55,201 nucleotides of DNA from Zygnema circumcarinatum (Eukaryota > Streptophyta > Zygnematophyceae > Zygnematales > Zygnemataceae), in contig CM074807.1 in NCBI GenBank assembly GCA_037447605.1, forward strand, positions 3,533,221 through 3,588,421, read 5' to 3'. Positions 23,127-34,262 of this stretch are shown here, in pieces. The notes under the pieces are model-generated. The model saw only the letters and a program-made list of their open reading frames with translations, had not been told where the DNA came from and ran no database searches. The position numbers were made by a program, and so were the translations under genes. Numbering within the stretch: the first letter of the stretch is position 1; each line of letters begins with the position of its first letter.

Positions 23127-23734
23127 AGATATGAACGACCGTTCGCTGCTGCAAGGCCTTTCTAACCTTCTGGCTTGTAGGGTTTTAGGGTTGCCTGAAA
23201 AGCCACTGAAAAGGGAGGACTTGACCTACATATTATTGAAACTTCTGAGCATGTACAAGAGAAGGAAAGGAAGGAATGTGCTCGTATTTCGATTCCGTCG
23301 AGTCTTTGTCACAATGTACAGCTTACACAAGGCCGTTCACGTGGAATTTTCAAAAAAAAATTGCTGAATCAACCCTACTAGCTCTTCGAAGTTCTGACAG
23401 CTGAGACCACAAAAAAACAATTGTGCAATTTCCCAAGAATGAGCAACACTTTTTTTTACCTATCTCTCTCTCTCTCGCCCCCCCCCCCCCCCCTCCTCCC
23501 TACACCTCGCGATTCTCTGCACCTTTGTCTCCTCTCCTCCCCTCCCATCAGACCCCACCCATCTCTCCCCCCTTTCTCTCTTTCTCCCTCCCCTCACCTC
23601 ACGACAATCTACACGAAAGATTTTTTTAATTGCTGGTCCTAAAACTGTCCCCAGACAATCCCTGAAAATCATAGAAATCATTTCTGTTCGCGGAATTCGC
23701 CAGCCCCTAAAACATTGTTAAAAATATTCGAATC
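23127..23734. other. Convergent intergenic region
   Basis: Between the stop codons of the DPH7 gene (plus) and peptidyl-tRNA hydrolase gene (minus). Contains a CT tract and a long C run at about 23463-23495 and further CT-rich sequence to about 23600. Presumably holds both 3' ends; no further gene seen. Confidence 0.7.
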
Positions 23735-26450
23735 TTAACTCTTTGCTAATGTCGTATTTTTTCGCGGCGTGTTCCATGAGCTGACAGTCTTGTCGAGCCC
23801 CTCCGCCATAATCAGCCTCACTGCATCCACCACTCTCCCAAGGGAATAGTCGACCTGCACTCCCACACTCTTTGTCTTCTCAGTCACCCCCTACATACAA
23901 GCAGGAAAAATTCTACTCCTGTACTGAGAAAGTCAACGATTCATTATAACAACAAGGAAAAAGAAATGATAAACATACCCAAAGCTTTGTGCTCAGCTTG
24001 ATTGTATGACTTGTCTGAACCCCTCATGCAGTTTCCTTACCTCTTCTCGCTCTCTCTTATCAAACTTCTGAAGGACATATGTTGCAGTTGGCATGCTCCC
24101 GGGAGGCCTCCCGATGCCTGTCAACCAAAACCATGGCTACCTCAATCACAAGAGTTTGTTTGACAGGATATATAGACCAGCTTGAAGTTAAGTAAGGAGA
24201 AATATCCTTTCCGAGGTTGCACTTAAGCCAGATGTAACGTCAAGCTCCATCTCGACGTTCTGATCTCCCCACAACCACCTCAATTCAGCTCTCTCCCCTC
24301 TCCTCTATCACTTTTCCCCTTCTAAAAACTCTTCCCCCCCATATATACACGTTCAGTCTCCTCAGTCCCCATCCAAGCTTCCGGCATTTTCCCTTTTCCA
24401 TCATAAAGATACAAACCCCTTGAATTCTGTAATCACTCCAGTCCTTACCAAATCGCAGTCGCGGAAAGTCCTTTCTTGACTTTAGGTTCTGGATAATGCT
24501 CCGCATCCTGTCCCCTCCTCCCTCCCCCACTCCCTTCACTATGCCTCTCCGCTCACAGCCTCTCATCAATGTACAACCCTTCACTACCAGAAATCACTCA
24601 GTTTCCTCCACTGTTTGCAAAAGAGATCTAAGCGAAAATTTGACACTGAACACTCAGAATGATCAGGCCAAACAGGAAGTAGTCAACTGACAAGAAGGCT
24701 AAGGTACCCAACTTCTTAGTCATGCAAAGGAAGCTGGAGGCTCAACTAAGAGCATGAGTTAAAAAAGAAAAAGAAGCGGAGCTCGCTCACCCGTTATGGC
24801 CTCCATGGCCTCCCTTTGGCAAAAGCTTCACCACCGCTAAGTCGAGATCCAAATCATCGAACATCTGATCTCCGCCAGACATAAAGGGCGATGTCAATCT
24901 TGAACCTTGTTTAGTTTTGGTGTTTTGGTAAGTTTAGGTATCCTGAGGTGAGATTTGGTGGCTCTCTATCTGGAGGGAGACTACTTATTTTTAATACATG
25001 GACAAACTGTTGTGGTTGTAAGATTATTTTCCGTTATTTTAGCATACAGAAACAGCAATGGGCAGAAAATTCAGGAAAGAGAAGGACCATTAAAATCTAA
25101 ATGGAACCACTAGAAACTGGCTGTTTCAAACCACAAGCTCCTGTAAACAACTTTCCCGACCTCAGTCCGAACCTAAGAACGAACCACAACGTTGAAAGAC
25201 TCACCACGAGCACTTGCTCAGTCGGAATTTTATAGTACGATGCCAAGGGACCCACCTGAACCCAAATGCGAAGTAAGAATAAAACATGGAATGAAATCGA
25301 AAACCTAAACAGCGGAAAACCGCCATCATTGACCGGCGAAGCAAATCATCTAAAATATTGCAAGCAGAGAGTTTCACATTCTTTTGGTGCATTACTCACC
25401 GATTCCCCGCTGAGGTTCATATACGTTTGTGGCTTTGCGAGGAGAACAGGCACACCGCAGATTCGTCCTATTTAGAGCGGTTATTGTTTACCCCACCCAA
25501 AAGGAAAACTTCAGACCTATCCTTGATTGTTTCCTTTACGAATTCGTACAATGACGATCAGGAAGAGAGAGGCGTAAACAGCTCCCATGGAGAATTCAGA
25601 CTGTGGGTAAGTGTACATGGGCTCTGTAGTATTAAAAGCAAACTCGGACATAACTCTTTCATGAAAGTGGCTTGTCTGAAGCAGCGCGAGGAAAGCTGTA
25701 ATTGGGCAAGTCTCAAGAGGACACACCTTTTCCAAGAAGAGCCTTATTCTGCATAGCAGTAATGGAAATTCCTTCAGCTTGGGCAATGGAGTCTATCATT
25801 TCAAAACCCACCTGCAGAAACCCCTGTGTCGTGTCAGTAAAATGGAACCTGCATGACATCTACATGTGATGGAACTATAGTACGGCACATAAACGTGAGT
25901 CATACCTTAGTTTCCAGAAAAGGTAATGAAGCTGACGCTCTTAGAGGCAAGCCACAGAGAAAGGCCAAACTTCATACTCGCGAAAATCCATTATCGAGAT
26001 CATTCAGCCAAATGATCACATGAAGGCACTTTAAACATCCAGCTACTTGGCCAAATGTTTGTTTTATATTTCACTAATGGTCATAGTCCATCGTCAATGA
26101 CAAAGCCAATGCTTATATTTAACGGAAAAGTCACTCACGTTGTGTCGTGTGCCTTCATATTTGGATCCCGGATTTCCCAACCCTACAAGAAGCCATGGCC
26201 CTCTGGGACTTGCAGTCGAATCGTCTCCTTCTCCTCCCTGCTGACCGCCTGAACTCCTCACCGCAATGCTGCCATAGGACCGCCTTTTCCTCATGCTGGT
26301 GCTCACTGAAACCTGGCCCCCTCCCGAGCCCTGACGAGTTCCCATGGGCTGCAGAAGGAAGCTGCGAAAGCGGGAAGCTGCAGCCATAAGGCAACCCGCA
26401 ACCAGGACGAGGCCTGCCAGAAGTAGCAACAGCAGGGGAAGCAGTTGCAT
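23735..26450 (-). CDS. pth: Organelle-type peptidyl-tRNA hydrolase (8 exons)
   Basis: Bacterial-type (Pth) esterase that frees tRNA from peptidyl-tRNAs dropped by stalled ribosomes. Exons in transcript order: 26450-26139, 25811-25727, 25467-25400, 25255-25205, 24864-24791, 24507-24449, 24117-24041, 23890-23735; phases close to 293 residues. All catalytic and binding residues of the family are visible: GLGNPG (Asn about 93), GTRHNVGF (catalytic His about 103), LLAKPQTYMNLSG (Asn about 150), FDDLDLDL (Asp about 175-176) and KGGHGGHNG (Asn about 196). About 85 N-terminal residues precede the fold, opening with a Leu-rich stretch and then basic/Ser/Gly-rich sequence, which suggests organelle targeting. 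ATG 26450 was chosen because the in-frame sequence before it has no ATG before a stop. Confidence 0.95.
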
Positions 26451-26974
26451 TAAAATTTTCAAGCTCGCGAGTGCCAGCGCAGCTCTCTCAAAGGCGCAAG
26501 AGCCTGCACAGCCGCATGATCAACCACAGTGCGGTGACGACGAGGGCCAAGAGCAGGTGCACGAAGAGAATGGTGACGACAGTATGGGGCATGGCATATC
26601 ATCTCAATGGTGGGGCCCGCGCAGAGGCAGGCCTTCATGCAGGCCTTCAAGCAGGCAGGCAGGCAGGGAGGCAGGGAAGGAGGGAGGGAGGCAGCAGGCA
26701 GAGAGCGCTTGAGATATGGGCTGAAATTAGGGTTAGGCCCAGTTGGAAAAAACCTCGGCTCGGGCTTTCAAGGGGTCCACTTCCATGTGCGCGAAATTTT
26801 GGAGCCGTTCTGTCGTCGGTTCCTATAGCGTATTTCGACCGTCCCCTTTTTTAAAACGTTCAAAGAAAAATCTTAACGGCTAAACTAGATCCATGTGGCG
26901 ACCATCGCAGCAAGAGATTCTCGATCTGGTGCCACGTGGCAGATTGTTGGGGCAAGGCTATCTAACGTCTATGC

Positions 26975-27181
26975 GTTACGATATGGCACGATACGATACG
27001 ACGCTAAACCGATACAGTACGATATGGTACGAAATGGTACGGTGCGCTGCGTACGGTCCAACTTGAACTCTAACATAATACCGCCCGTCTATTGGTAACA
27101 CGAACCTCATATATGCAAAATCAATATTTTCGCCTCATATTGGCCAAAACCAGGGTGGAAAATATGAAGACCCCCTACTGA
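26975..27181 (-). mobile_element. Partial inverted relative of the 27640-28196 element
   Basis: Reading the minus strand from 27181 gives an end starting CAGTAGGGGGTCTTCATATT, then GGTTTTGGCCAATAT, GCGAAAATATTG, GTGTTACCAATAG and TTAGAGTTCA before CGTAT-type pentamers. The same blocks in the same order start at 27640 on the plus strand. The far terminus is not seen, so this copy looks truncated or decayed. Confidence 0.6.
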
Positions 27182-27639
27182 ACCACAACGGCATTCGTAC
27201 GGTACCAAACTATTGGACCAACCATCAACCGTTGGCTAGCAATGCCGACATCAAGCATTGGCCAATGGTTGCAAGCTGTGACCATTTGTTGGCAACCTAG
27301 CCAACCATTGCCAATAATTTAGGTTGCAACCATGGGATTCACTGGGACTGCCGGTCAGATACGATTCGCCGGCGATACGTATACACCTGTCACAGACCCG
27401 ACAAGCCCAACTACGCCCATTCCGCGTGGCAGCACGCGGCTTGTCGCTCCCTTCTGATTGGCTGTATCAACTCTTGATGACAACAGCAACGTGCCCGTAG
27501 TGCTTCTCCAATGTGTCGGGTCCACATCACGACAAAGACTTTTGGCTCCAATCTGCGCCGGCAACTCTTAAACGATTAGAAGCACACATAACCGTACAAC
27601 AATCCAGGGATTCCAGGGGTCAGTTTGGCACTGACAGTA

Positions 27640-28196
27640 CAGTAGGACCCCATCATATTTTCCACCTGGTTTTAGCAAATATCCGGCGAAAATATTGTTT
27701 TTGGCAAATATCAGGTCTGTGTTACCAATAGGCGAGCGGAATTACGTTAGAGTTCATGTAAGTTCGTACGTATCATATCGTATCGTTTTCTGGCATATCG
27801 TACCGTATCGGTTATATGGCTAATAAGGATAGTACGGATAGTACCGTATCGGGTCGTTTCGTATCGTATCGTATCGTGGCAACTGACACTATGGTGGCCT
27901 ACTACTGTACTATAGCTCGTACGGCTAGTACCGTATCGGGCGTTTCGTATCGTATCGTATCGAAGCCAAGAACAAGGGGAGAAGAGTGAGCGCCTCTTAC
28001 GGCGGCACTTGGGGGGGCGATTAGCCGATTAGGTGTAGTTTTGCGTAAGCCCGTGACGGCTAGTACGGCTAGTACGGATAGGACGAATAGTACGGCTAAC
28101 ACACAGTTACCGTACAAAAAAGTGGTTTCAGCAAAATTGGTGCGAATTTATTGGTGACGCACTTTTGGAGGTGGAAAATATGATGGGGTCCTACTG
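27640..28196. mobile_element. 557-bp non-autonomous element with 28-bp inverted termini and TA flanks
   Basis: Left end 27640-27667 and right end 28169-28196 are perfect inverted copies beginning CAGTAGGACCCC. Each end is flanked by TA (27638-27639 and 28197-28198), as expected of a Tc1/mariner-type target duplication. The interior has no ORF of note; it is rich in GTATCG/CGTAT pentamers and CTAGTACGG repeats. A MITE is the simplest reading; the superfamily is inference from the TA flank. Confidence 0.75.
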
Positions 28197-28917
28197 TAGT
28201 TGGAGGGACGCCCAAGTTCGACTTTTGGCTCCGCCTCTCCCACGCTTTCTCCCTCTCACTCTCTCTCTCTCTCAGAGTGAGTGCGGGTGCGGAGGCAGCG
28301 ACGCAGTGGCTGCTCATGTGCTTCGGAGGAGACGGGGACGGCGCTTCAGACAAAGATGCGGTATTCAGTTTGGTTTGTTGTACCTCTTCTTTTCTGGAAA
28401 AGAAATAAATAAACCAGCAGTTTGATGCATATTATTCAATGGAGGGACAGCGCAGCTCATTTCGTTCAACGGGACGTCCAGTGTGTGCAATTCATTTTCG
28501 TGCCAGGATTTTGAGAAATCCAATGAACTGGCTTTGAGCGTAGCTACTCTCTCGCAAAACTATAACGAGAGCCGCATTTTGACCTTTTCAGAGGTGGTCT
28601 GTCCAGCCAAATGACAGGAAACAAGCTACGCATCAGCTACAGTAGCTTCAACAATGAGAACGACGGTGTATATCCCTTGTTTGCGAAGCAAGAGCAGAGA
28701 CAGCAAGGGCCCTTCCCTGCCGATTTGAAGCAAGTGATGCTAACAGATAGCCCGTTCAGACCATTTTTTGAAGCAAGTACTGCATAAAAAAAGCCTTGTC
28801 AGACCTCTTTTACACTGCGCTAGTTCAAGTTTGGCTTTGTACCAAAGCATAGCAGCACAGAACAGGGCGCTCAGTTCAGAAAGAGCAACCAGCGGTGAAT
28901 CAAACCTAAAACCTAAT

Positions 28918-31679
28918 ATGGATATCGGATTACTCGACGTGGATTACTCGTTACTCGATAGTTCTCTCTCTGTTGGAGATATGCTTCTGGCAAGTGAGGG
29001 TTGCCATTCTCCCTCACCTAGCTGGCTGGACGCCTCCACCCCAGCCCTAAGTCCGTCGAATAATCCCAACATAGAAATGCCGTTAATATCAGAGACAAAA
29101 ACCTTGGACCAAAATTCCTCCCTCAGTTACTGGTCTCCGCTTTTTGTGCCTTCTGACGAGTATTTAGAGCCGATTCACTCGGCAGGAAGGGGGGAGGAGC
29201 TTCCTGCAGATACTGTAGGGCGTAGGCATTTTGTAGAAATAGAAGAGGTTCTTCCAGACAACGCTCACGTACAAACTGAAGACTCAAGTTTACAGCGACC
29301 GTTGAATCTGGAAAACCGTTTGAGAGCTCTTCTGCAGTCTGAGGGTGCGTCCAAACGTCCGCGGAACGACTGTCCGCCTCGCTCAGCTAATCCAAGCGCT
29401 GAGACAGACAATGGTGACAAAGTGCAAGTGGATACTGCTCGTCTACGTGGAGGAAACAAAGCAGGAGTAGCTGTGAATTTGGATCAAGCCATTGGCAAAA
29501 AGAGGAAGGTTTCCTTGAGGAACACAATGCCATCGTTGCTTGCCCAGGAAGTAGGCTCCAACGTGACATTCTTGTCGGAGTTCGGCAATGTACGAAAGCG
29601 AGCTGCTGGCCATGCAGTTGAGACTTCACAGGAACGGGTTGGAATACCAAGTCGGGAAGATGATACGTCGCCAGAGATTCGCCGTTCATTAGGCTCAGCT
29701 TCTGCTGTTTCAGAGTCCCTTCTCAATGGCAGAGCTGAGCCTTCCAGAAGGGAAGAAAGGAAGACGGCTGGCACTATTCAAGATTGTGGGACACCTGATG
29801 TGGTGGATACTGCCGTCTTAGAGTCGATGACTCCTATAGATGCAGCAGAGCTGTTGCCATGTATCAATTTAACACTAAATCACGAGCTTGTGCCAACTAC
29901 CACGAAGAAGCGTTATCGGAGTAGCAATTTTGAGAGTGTTCCATGTGCCACTGTGTCTCCCACAAGGAATCTGCAGCTTGATTCCTATCACAACATGCTC
30001 CACGCAAGACTGCTCGCTTTGGCTGAGGCTCTGGCAACAGCAGATGAGGTGAGATGGAATTGACATATCCCGTGGGTCTTCCAACTTCGGTTTTATCCCT
30101 GTGCTTGGACTTCTGTGATTAAGTGAATGTAGTGGCCTCCTTATGGGCAGTGCCATATTCTGTAGAGGAGCAGATACTCGTGAAGCTGCCTTGACATTTA
30201 AAGCCCGTATTGTCAGACTTTCAAGCAAGTGTGTTGAATGCTTAGTTTTCAGGAACTCACAATGCACAGTCCTCGCTTTGTCTTGTTAGGATCGATCTCG
30301 AGAACTGCTGACACACGTGAACGAAGTGGCCAGTCCTGAGGGCGATTCCATGGAGCGTATTGCATATTATGCCCTTAAAGCATTGCATCTACGTAGCCTG
30401 GGCAAGGGCACATTGCATACCATTTCGCTTCCAGTTGTGACATATGAGGTAAGAACATCTCCTGCCTCGGCTTGTTGTTGCAAAACACTTCTCACTTTTA
30501 CATTTTCATTTTTTAAGGCTTGGAGGATCATACCAGGGTCTGTAAGCTTCAAGCTTGCCGATCTCACCGTCTATTCTATTTCTGTGTCACCGCAGGAACA
30601 GGATGTTATGATTCAACACTTCGCTAGACGTCTGCCGTACATTGCAGTCATTATGGCAACTAGCATCTGCATGATTCTGGATGCAATGAAGGGCCAGTCG
30701 AAAGTGCATATTGTTGATTTCCTTTTCCCTCCTATCGTACTGGAAAGGCTGCTGATGGAGATAGCACGGAGGCCGGAAGGCCCCCCGCAGCAGCTGAGAA
30801 TCACATTTGTTGATTCGATCGGTGTGAGTGGACCAAACTTTGCCTGCAAGGAGGTTAGGAAACGTCTTGCAAAGTTCGCAGCCTCAATGGGAATTCCCTT
30901 CTGGTGGAGTTCTGTTCGGACTAAGTTAACCGACTTCAATACATGCATGGTCAAGCTCTTTCCGGATGAGGCTGTGGCCGTCCACGTGGGCACCATGTTG
31001 CAACATCTGCCGGACGAATCGGTTATGCGGAGCAACCCTCGGGACAAGTTTCTCAGGGTGGGCAGACGATAAACTCTGAGACTCACACAAATTTCGTCAC
31101 TGACTTCATGGCATTATCGCAATTGCATTGAAAACGGTACATAATTTTCATGTGCTTGGCCAATTTTGACTAAACTGCGAAGGATGTTAGACCAAGGTTG
31201 TGTATTGACGAAAGGCCCACTGTATACTGCAGATGTTGCATGATCTCAACCCACGGGTCGTTTGTGTAACTGACAATGACTGCGACTTGAATATTCCGTT
31301 CTTCATGAAGCGCTTGAAGAACTCCCTCACATATTTCCGCAACATGTTTGACGCTGTCCAAGTTGCGTATCATGACGACTTCGACAATCGTCAGATATTC
31401 GAAGAGAGAATCCTGGCGGATGAGTTCATAAACACCATCGCAACAGAAGGCCTTGATTTGTGGTTCCGAACAGAGTGCATAGAACGGCTGCAATTGCGAA
31501 TGAAACGAGTGGGATTCACAGTGCGGCCTATTCAGGGTGCGGTCTTGGAAAGTATTGAGGCGCTTGTGGGAGGTCAGCTTGTCCCGGGCTTCACCCTCGA
31601 GTCTAAGTTAGGAGCCTTGCTCATGAAGTGGAAAGGATTCTCGAGTGCTTTCACATGTGCATTCCGCCAAGCCTTTTGA
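28918..31679 (+). CDS. GRAS-domain transcriptional regulator (4 exons)
   Basis: Plant-type nuclear regulator with the C-terminal GRAS domain. Exons 28918-30048, 30290-30448, 30596-31057, 31233-31679; phases close to 732 residues. Residues 1 to about 355 are a hydrophilic, disorder-like region with basic clusters (SKRPRND, GKKRKVSLRN) that look like nuclear signals. The GRAS domain follows: LHR I-like ASPEGDSMERIAYYALKALHLR, the VHIID-type motif VHIVDF at about 467-472 with RPEGPPQQLRITFVD after it, an LHR II/PFYRE-like LNPRVVCVTDND to TYFRNMFDAV block, and a SAW-like end WKGFSSAFTCAF. The motifs are divergent, so the subfamily is unclear. Three introns cut the domain, unlike many land-plant GRAS genes. 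A 24-nt segment at about 30517-30541 could be an optional phase-0 microexon, but the fold reads well without it. Confidence 0.9.
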
Positions 31680-32255
31680 CTCTCTTTTTGTGCCTTCTGA
31701 CGAGTATTTAGAGCCGATTCTCTCGGCATGAAGGGGGGAGGAGCCTCCTGCAGATACTGTAGGGCGTAGGCATTTTGTAGAAATAGAAAAGTTTCTTCCA
31801 GACAAAGCTCACGAACAAACTGAAGAGTCGAGTTTGCAGCGACCGTTGTATCTGGAAAACCTTTTGAGAGCTCTTCTGCAGTCTGAGGGTGCGTCCAAAC
31901 GTCCGCGGAATGACTGTCCGCCTCGCTCAGCTAATCCTAGCGCTGAGACAGACAATGGTGACAAAGTGCAAGTGGATACTGCTCGTCTACGTGGAGGAAA
32001 CAAAGCAGGAGCAGCTGTGAATTTGGATGAAGCCATGGGCAAAAAGAGGAAGGTTTCCTTGAGGAACACAATGCCATCGTTGCTTGCCCAGGAAGTAGGC
32101 TCCAACCTGACATCGGAGGTCAGATTTTCGCCGTTCATTAGGTTCAGCTTCTGCTGTTTCAGAGTCCTCTCTCAATGGCAGAGCTGAGCCATCCAGGAGG
32201 GAAGGAAGGAAGACGGCTGGCACTATTCAACATGGTGGGACACCTGATGTGGTGG
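31680..32255 (+). pseudogene. Decayed partial copy of the GRAS first exon
   Basis: Starting at the base after the GRAS stop codon, the sequence copies about 29139-29805 of the same gene with a few per cent changes. The frame is broken early (the codons for the source's LEPIHSAGR now read into a TGA), and about 90 bp is missing where GGCTCCAACCTGACATCGGAG jumps to a CGCCGTTCATTAGG block. It ends at ACACCTGATGTGGTGG, after which similarity stops. An open frame of 117 codons survives at 31834-32187 but lacks the GRAS domain. Confidence 0.88.
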
Positions 32256-34262
32256 GCTTTTGACTTTGCGCAGACCTTCTGTGACTGGCTGAATGTGACT
32301 AGCAGTCTGTGACTGACCGCAGGATCTGATCAAATCTCATGGTTTAGAGAGTCAAGATTTCAAACTTTACAAAGCTTAGGGTATACAAGATTTAGGTTTT
32401 CAAAAAAGAGAAAGTGGAGAGGTTTTCAGAATCGAACTCTTTTAAAGTTATAGATAATTAGAGTAAATTAGAGTGAATCAGAGTTTCAAAGCGCAAATGT
32501 TTGAGCATGCTAGGTAGGGGTGGGGCCGCGCCTCAAGGGGCACATACCATTGGGCACGGGCGCGTATCCTCCCCGAACCGCTCTCTCTCCTTTTCTCTCT
32601 CTCTCTCTTTGGTGCTCCTTTGTGTTGCTGACACAGGCAGGCATTCTATGGACCCACCTTCCCAAAGCCTTCCATTTTCTGCCCTCCCCTCTCCCATTTC
32701 CCACGTCCGCTCTCCCTCCTGAGGTGGTTAGTTCCGAGGATTCACGGGTTGTCTTCTTCCATGGACTCCTAGCAGTTTTGTTTTTGAGTTTGAGGCTTAC
32801 AATCGAGATGGCCCACCCTCATTTTGTGACATCCGTTGAGTCCCTGGCGGGATCATTTGGATGTTTCAGAATTCTTAAAATCTTAGGTGGGCATGTGCAT
32901 AGGTAGTGTCTTTTTTCTTTATGAATATGGACATTTGCAATTGAATAGATCAAACTGACTCGTAGCCTCTCGTTTGTCTAGCGGGGTCATTTGTGAGGTC
33001 ATTGGTCATTAGTCATTGGTCATTGGTCACTGGTCATTGGTCTTTGGTTCTACTTGTCCGTGTACAGTAGATGGCTTCGCCATCATGAGGTCAATGCTAA
33101 TCCATAAAACCAAGGTCGCAGTTTCCCCACTCGGCGACCTGAGGGGGGTCGCCGGACACATGCAGCTTTTGGTCCCTCCGTGCCCTCAACCCTAATGTTA
33201 GGGCTTCAAAGGTGGTGCACGTGGGTTCAGGTTTTAGAGGTTCGGGGTCCAAGACGTTGAGGTTTTAGAGTGAAGGGGTTTCAAATATTGCAGGAATTTA
33301 GAGTTTTAGAGGTTTATGGTTTCAGAACTTAAGGTTTTGGAATGTACGGGTCCCAAAGTTGTAAAGTCGTGAGGGCCCGAATTGCTTTTGGTTTCAAATT
33401 CGTACAGTTTTAGTGTTAGCTGTCAAAACTGCAAAGTTTTAGACTTTTGGAGGTTCACTGTTTCAGATATAAAGTAGACAAAACGATGAAACCACCAGTA
33501 GCGGATACACCATTTAAAAATCCAATTGTGTAATTGACAATGGAATAGGAAAATGGCATTGACCTCACGATGGCGAGGCCATCAATGTACATGGACAAAA
33601 TCAGCAAAAATCAGCATGGGGAACCACGAGAAACTGGAAGCAAAGGACCTAAGCAATTGACAATTGTCCTCATGTCAGCATGGGCCCATGCATGCATGCA
33701 TGCCTGCATGGATGTATGGACTATACGGACAACGCAATCGACACATCGGCGACGTGCCTCACATCGGTGACCTTCGCGGCTGCTTCTAGGGCTGCGTTGT
33801 TGTGCCTAGGCGTAGTTTTCCGCTCTTAGCTTCGTTTTATTGTGTTTCGGTCCTTTGTGACCAGTCCTTCGTGGTTCCACATTTTGCCTTTATCCATGTA
33901 AATTTGATGGCCTCGCCATCGCGAGTTCAATGAAAGTTTGCGTTACACATACATCCATACGGACCATAGAACCACGAGGTTCTCGCGAGCCACTGAACCC
34001 GATCAAGTGTGAACGTCTCCGCTTCTCGCTAACGAGCCGCCGTGAAACGCGGTGGACTCGCCACGTGGACCCTGACCCTCCCTCCTGCAGGAGGCCTGCA
34101 GGCTGCCATGGAGGGAGGCAGCCATGGCCGTGGCCGCCCGTGGCCCTGCGCTTCACCTAGAGGGGTTGCTTGTCTCGGCAGGACCTCGGCAGGCTCGCGC
34201 TCTCCTGGGTATGGTCAGCAGCACATTGGTAGAGGCCTGCCGGCTTGCAGGACGAGGCCGCC
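32256..34262. other. Intergenic region with foldback elements and short repeats
   Basis: No gene supported. It holds a heptamer-like run of GGTCATT/GGTCACT units (about 33000-33047), an isolated element arm (33052-33110), many AGGTTTTAGAGGTTT-like AT-rich variants (about 33230-33450), a foldback element (33556-33932), ATGCATGC repeats near 33690, and a GC-rich stretch leading to the IDM1-like first exon. Confidence 0.65.
33556..33932. mobile_element. ~377-bp foldback/MITE-like element with long inverted arms
   Basis: The left arm from CATTGACCTCACGATGGCGA (33556) and the right arm ending TCGCCATCGCGAGTTCAATG (33932) are inverted relatives. Complementarity continues inward through GGGGAACCACGAGAAACTGG and CAAAGGACC against GGTCCTTTGTGACCAGTCCT and TCGTGGTTCC, so the arms are about 100 bp with mismatches. 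No ORF. A further arm lies at 33052-33110 in the right-arm orientation and another at 11798-11950. Target-site duplication not resolved. Confidence 0.6.

Larger units (their letters stand above)
26451..28917. other. Divergent intergenic region with inverted-repeat elements
   Basis: Between the peptidyl-tRNA hydrolase (minus) and GRAS (plus) start codons. It holds GCAG-G repeats near 26650-26700, a TTAGGG pair near 26728, a GCCACGTGGC box near 26932, pentamer-rich CGTAT/CGTAC DNA, a CCATTGG-type cluster at about 27225-27340, and the TA-flanked element at 27640-28196 with a partial inverted relative at about 26975-27181. No coding exon is supported. Confidence 0.7.

Noticed and set aside
26639-26700. 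Regular GCAGGCAGGCAGG repeats as a possible array of spaced repeats (CRISPR-like)
   Set aside because: Simple 4-bp repeat with no spacers, in an intron-rich nuclear genome.
28165-28425. 86-codon plus frame upstream of the GRAS gene
   Set aside because: Begins inside the inverted terminus of the MITE and has no family resemblance or splice link to the GRAS exons.
30517-30541. Possible 24-nt GRAS microexon (phase 0, AG|...|GTAAGC)
   Set aside because: Splice sites fit but the GRAS domain aligns better without the extra eight residues; left as an optional exon only.
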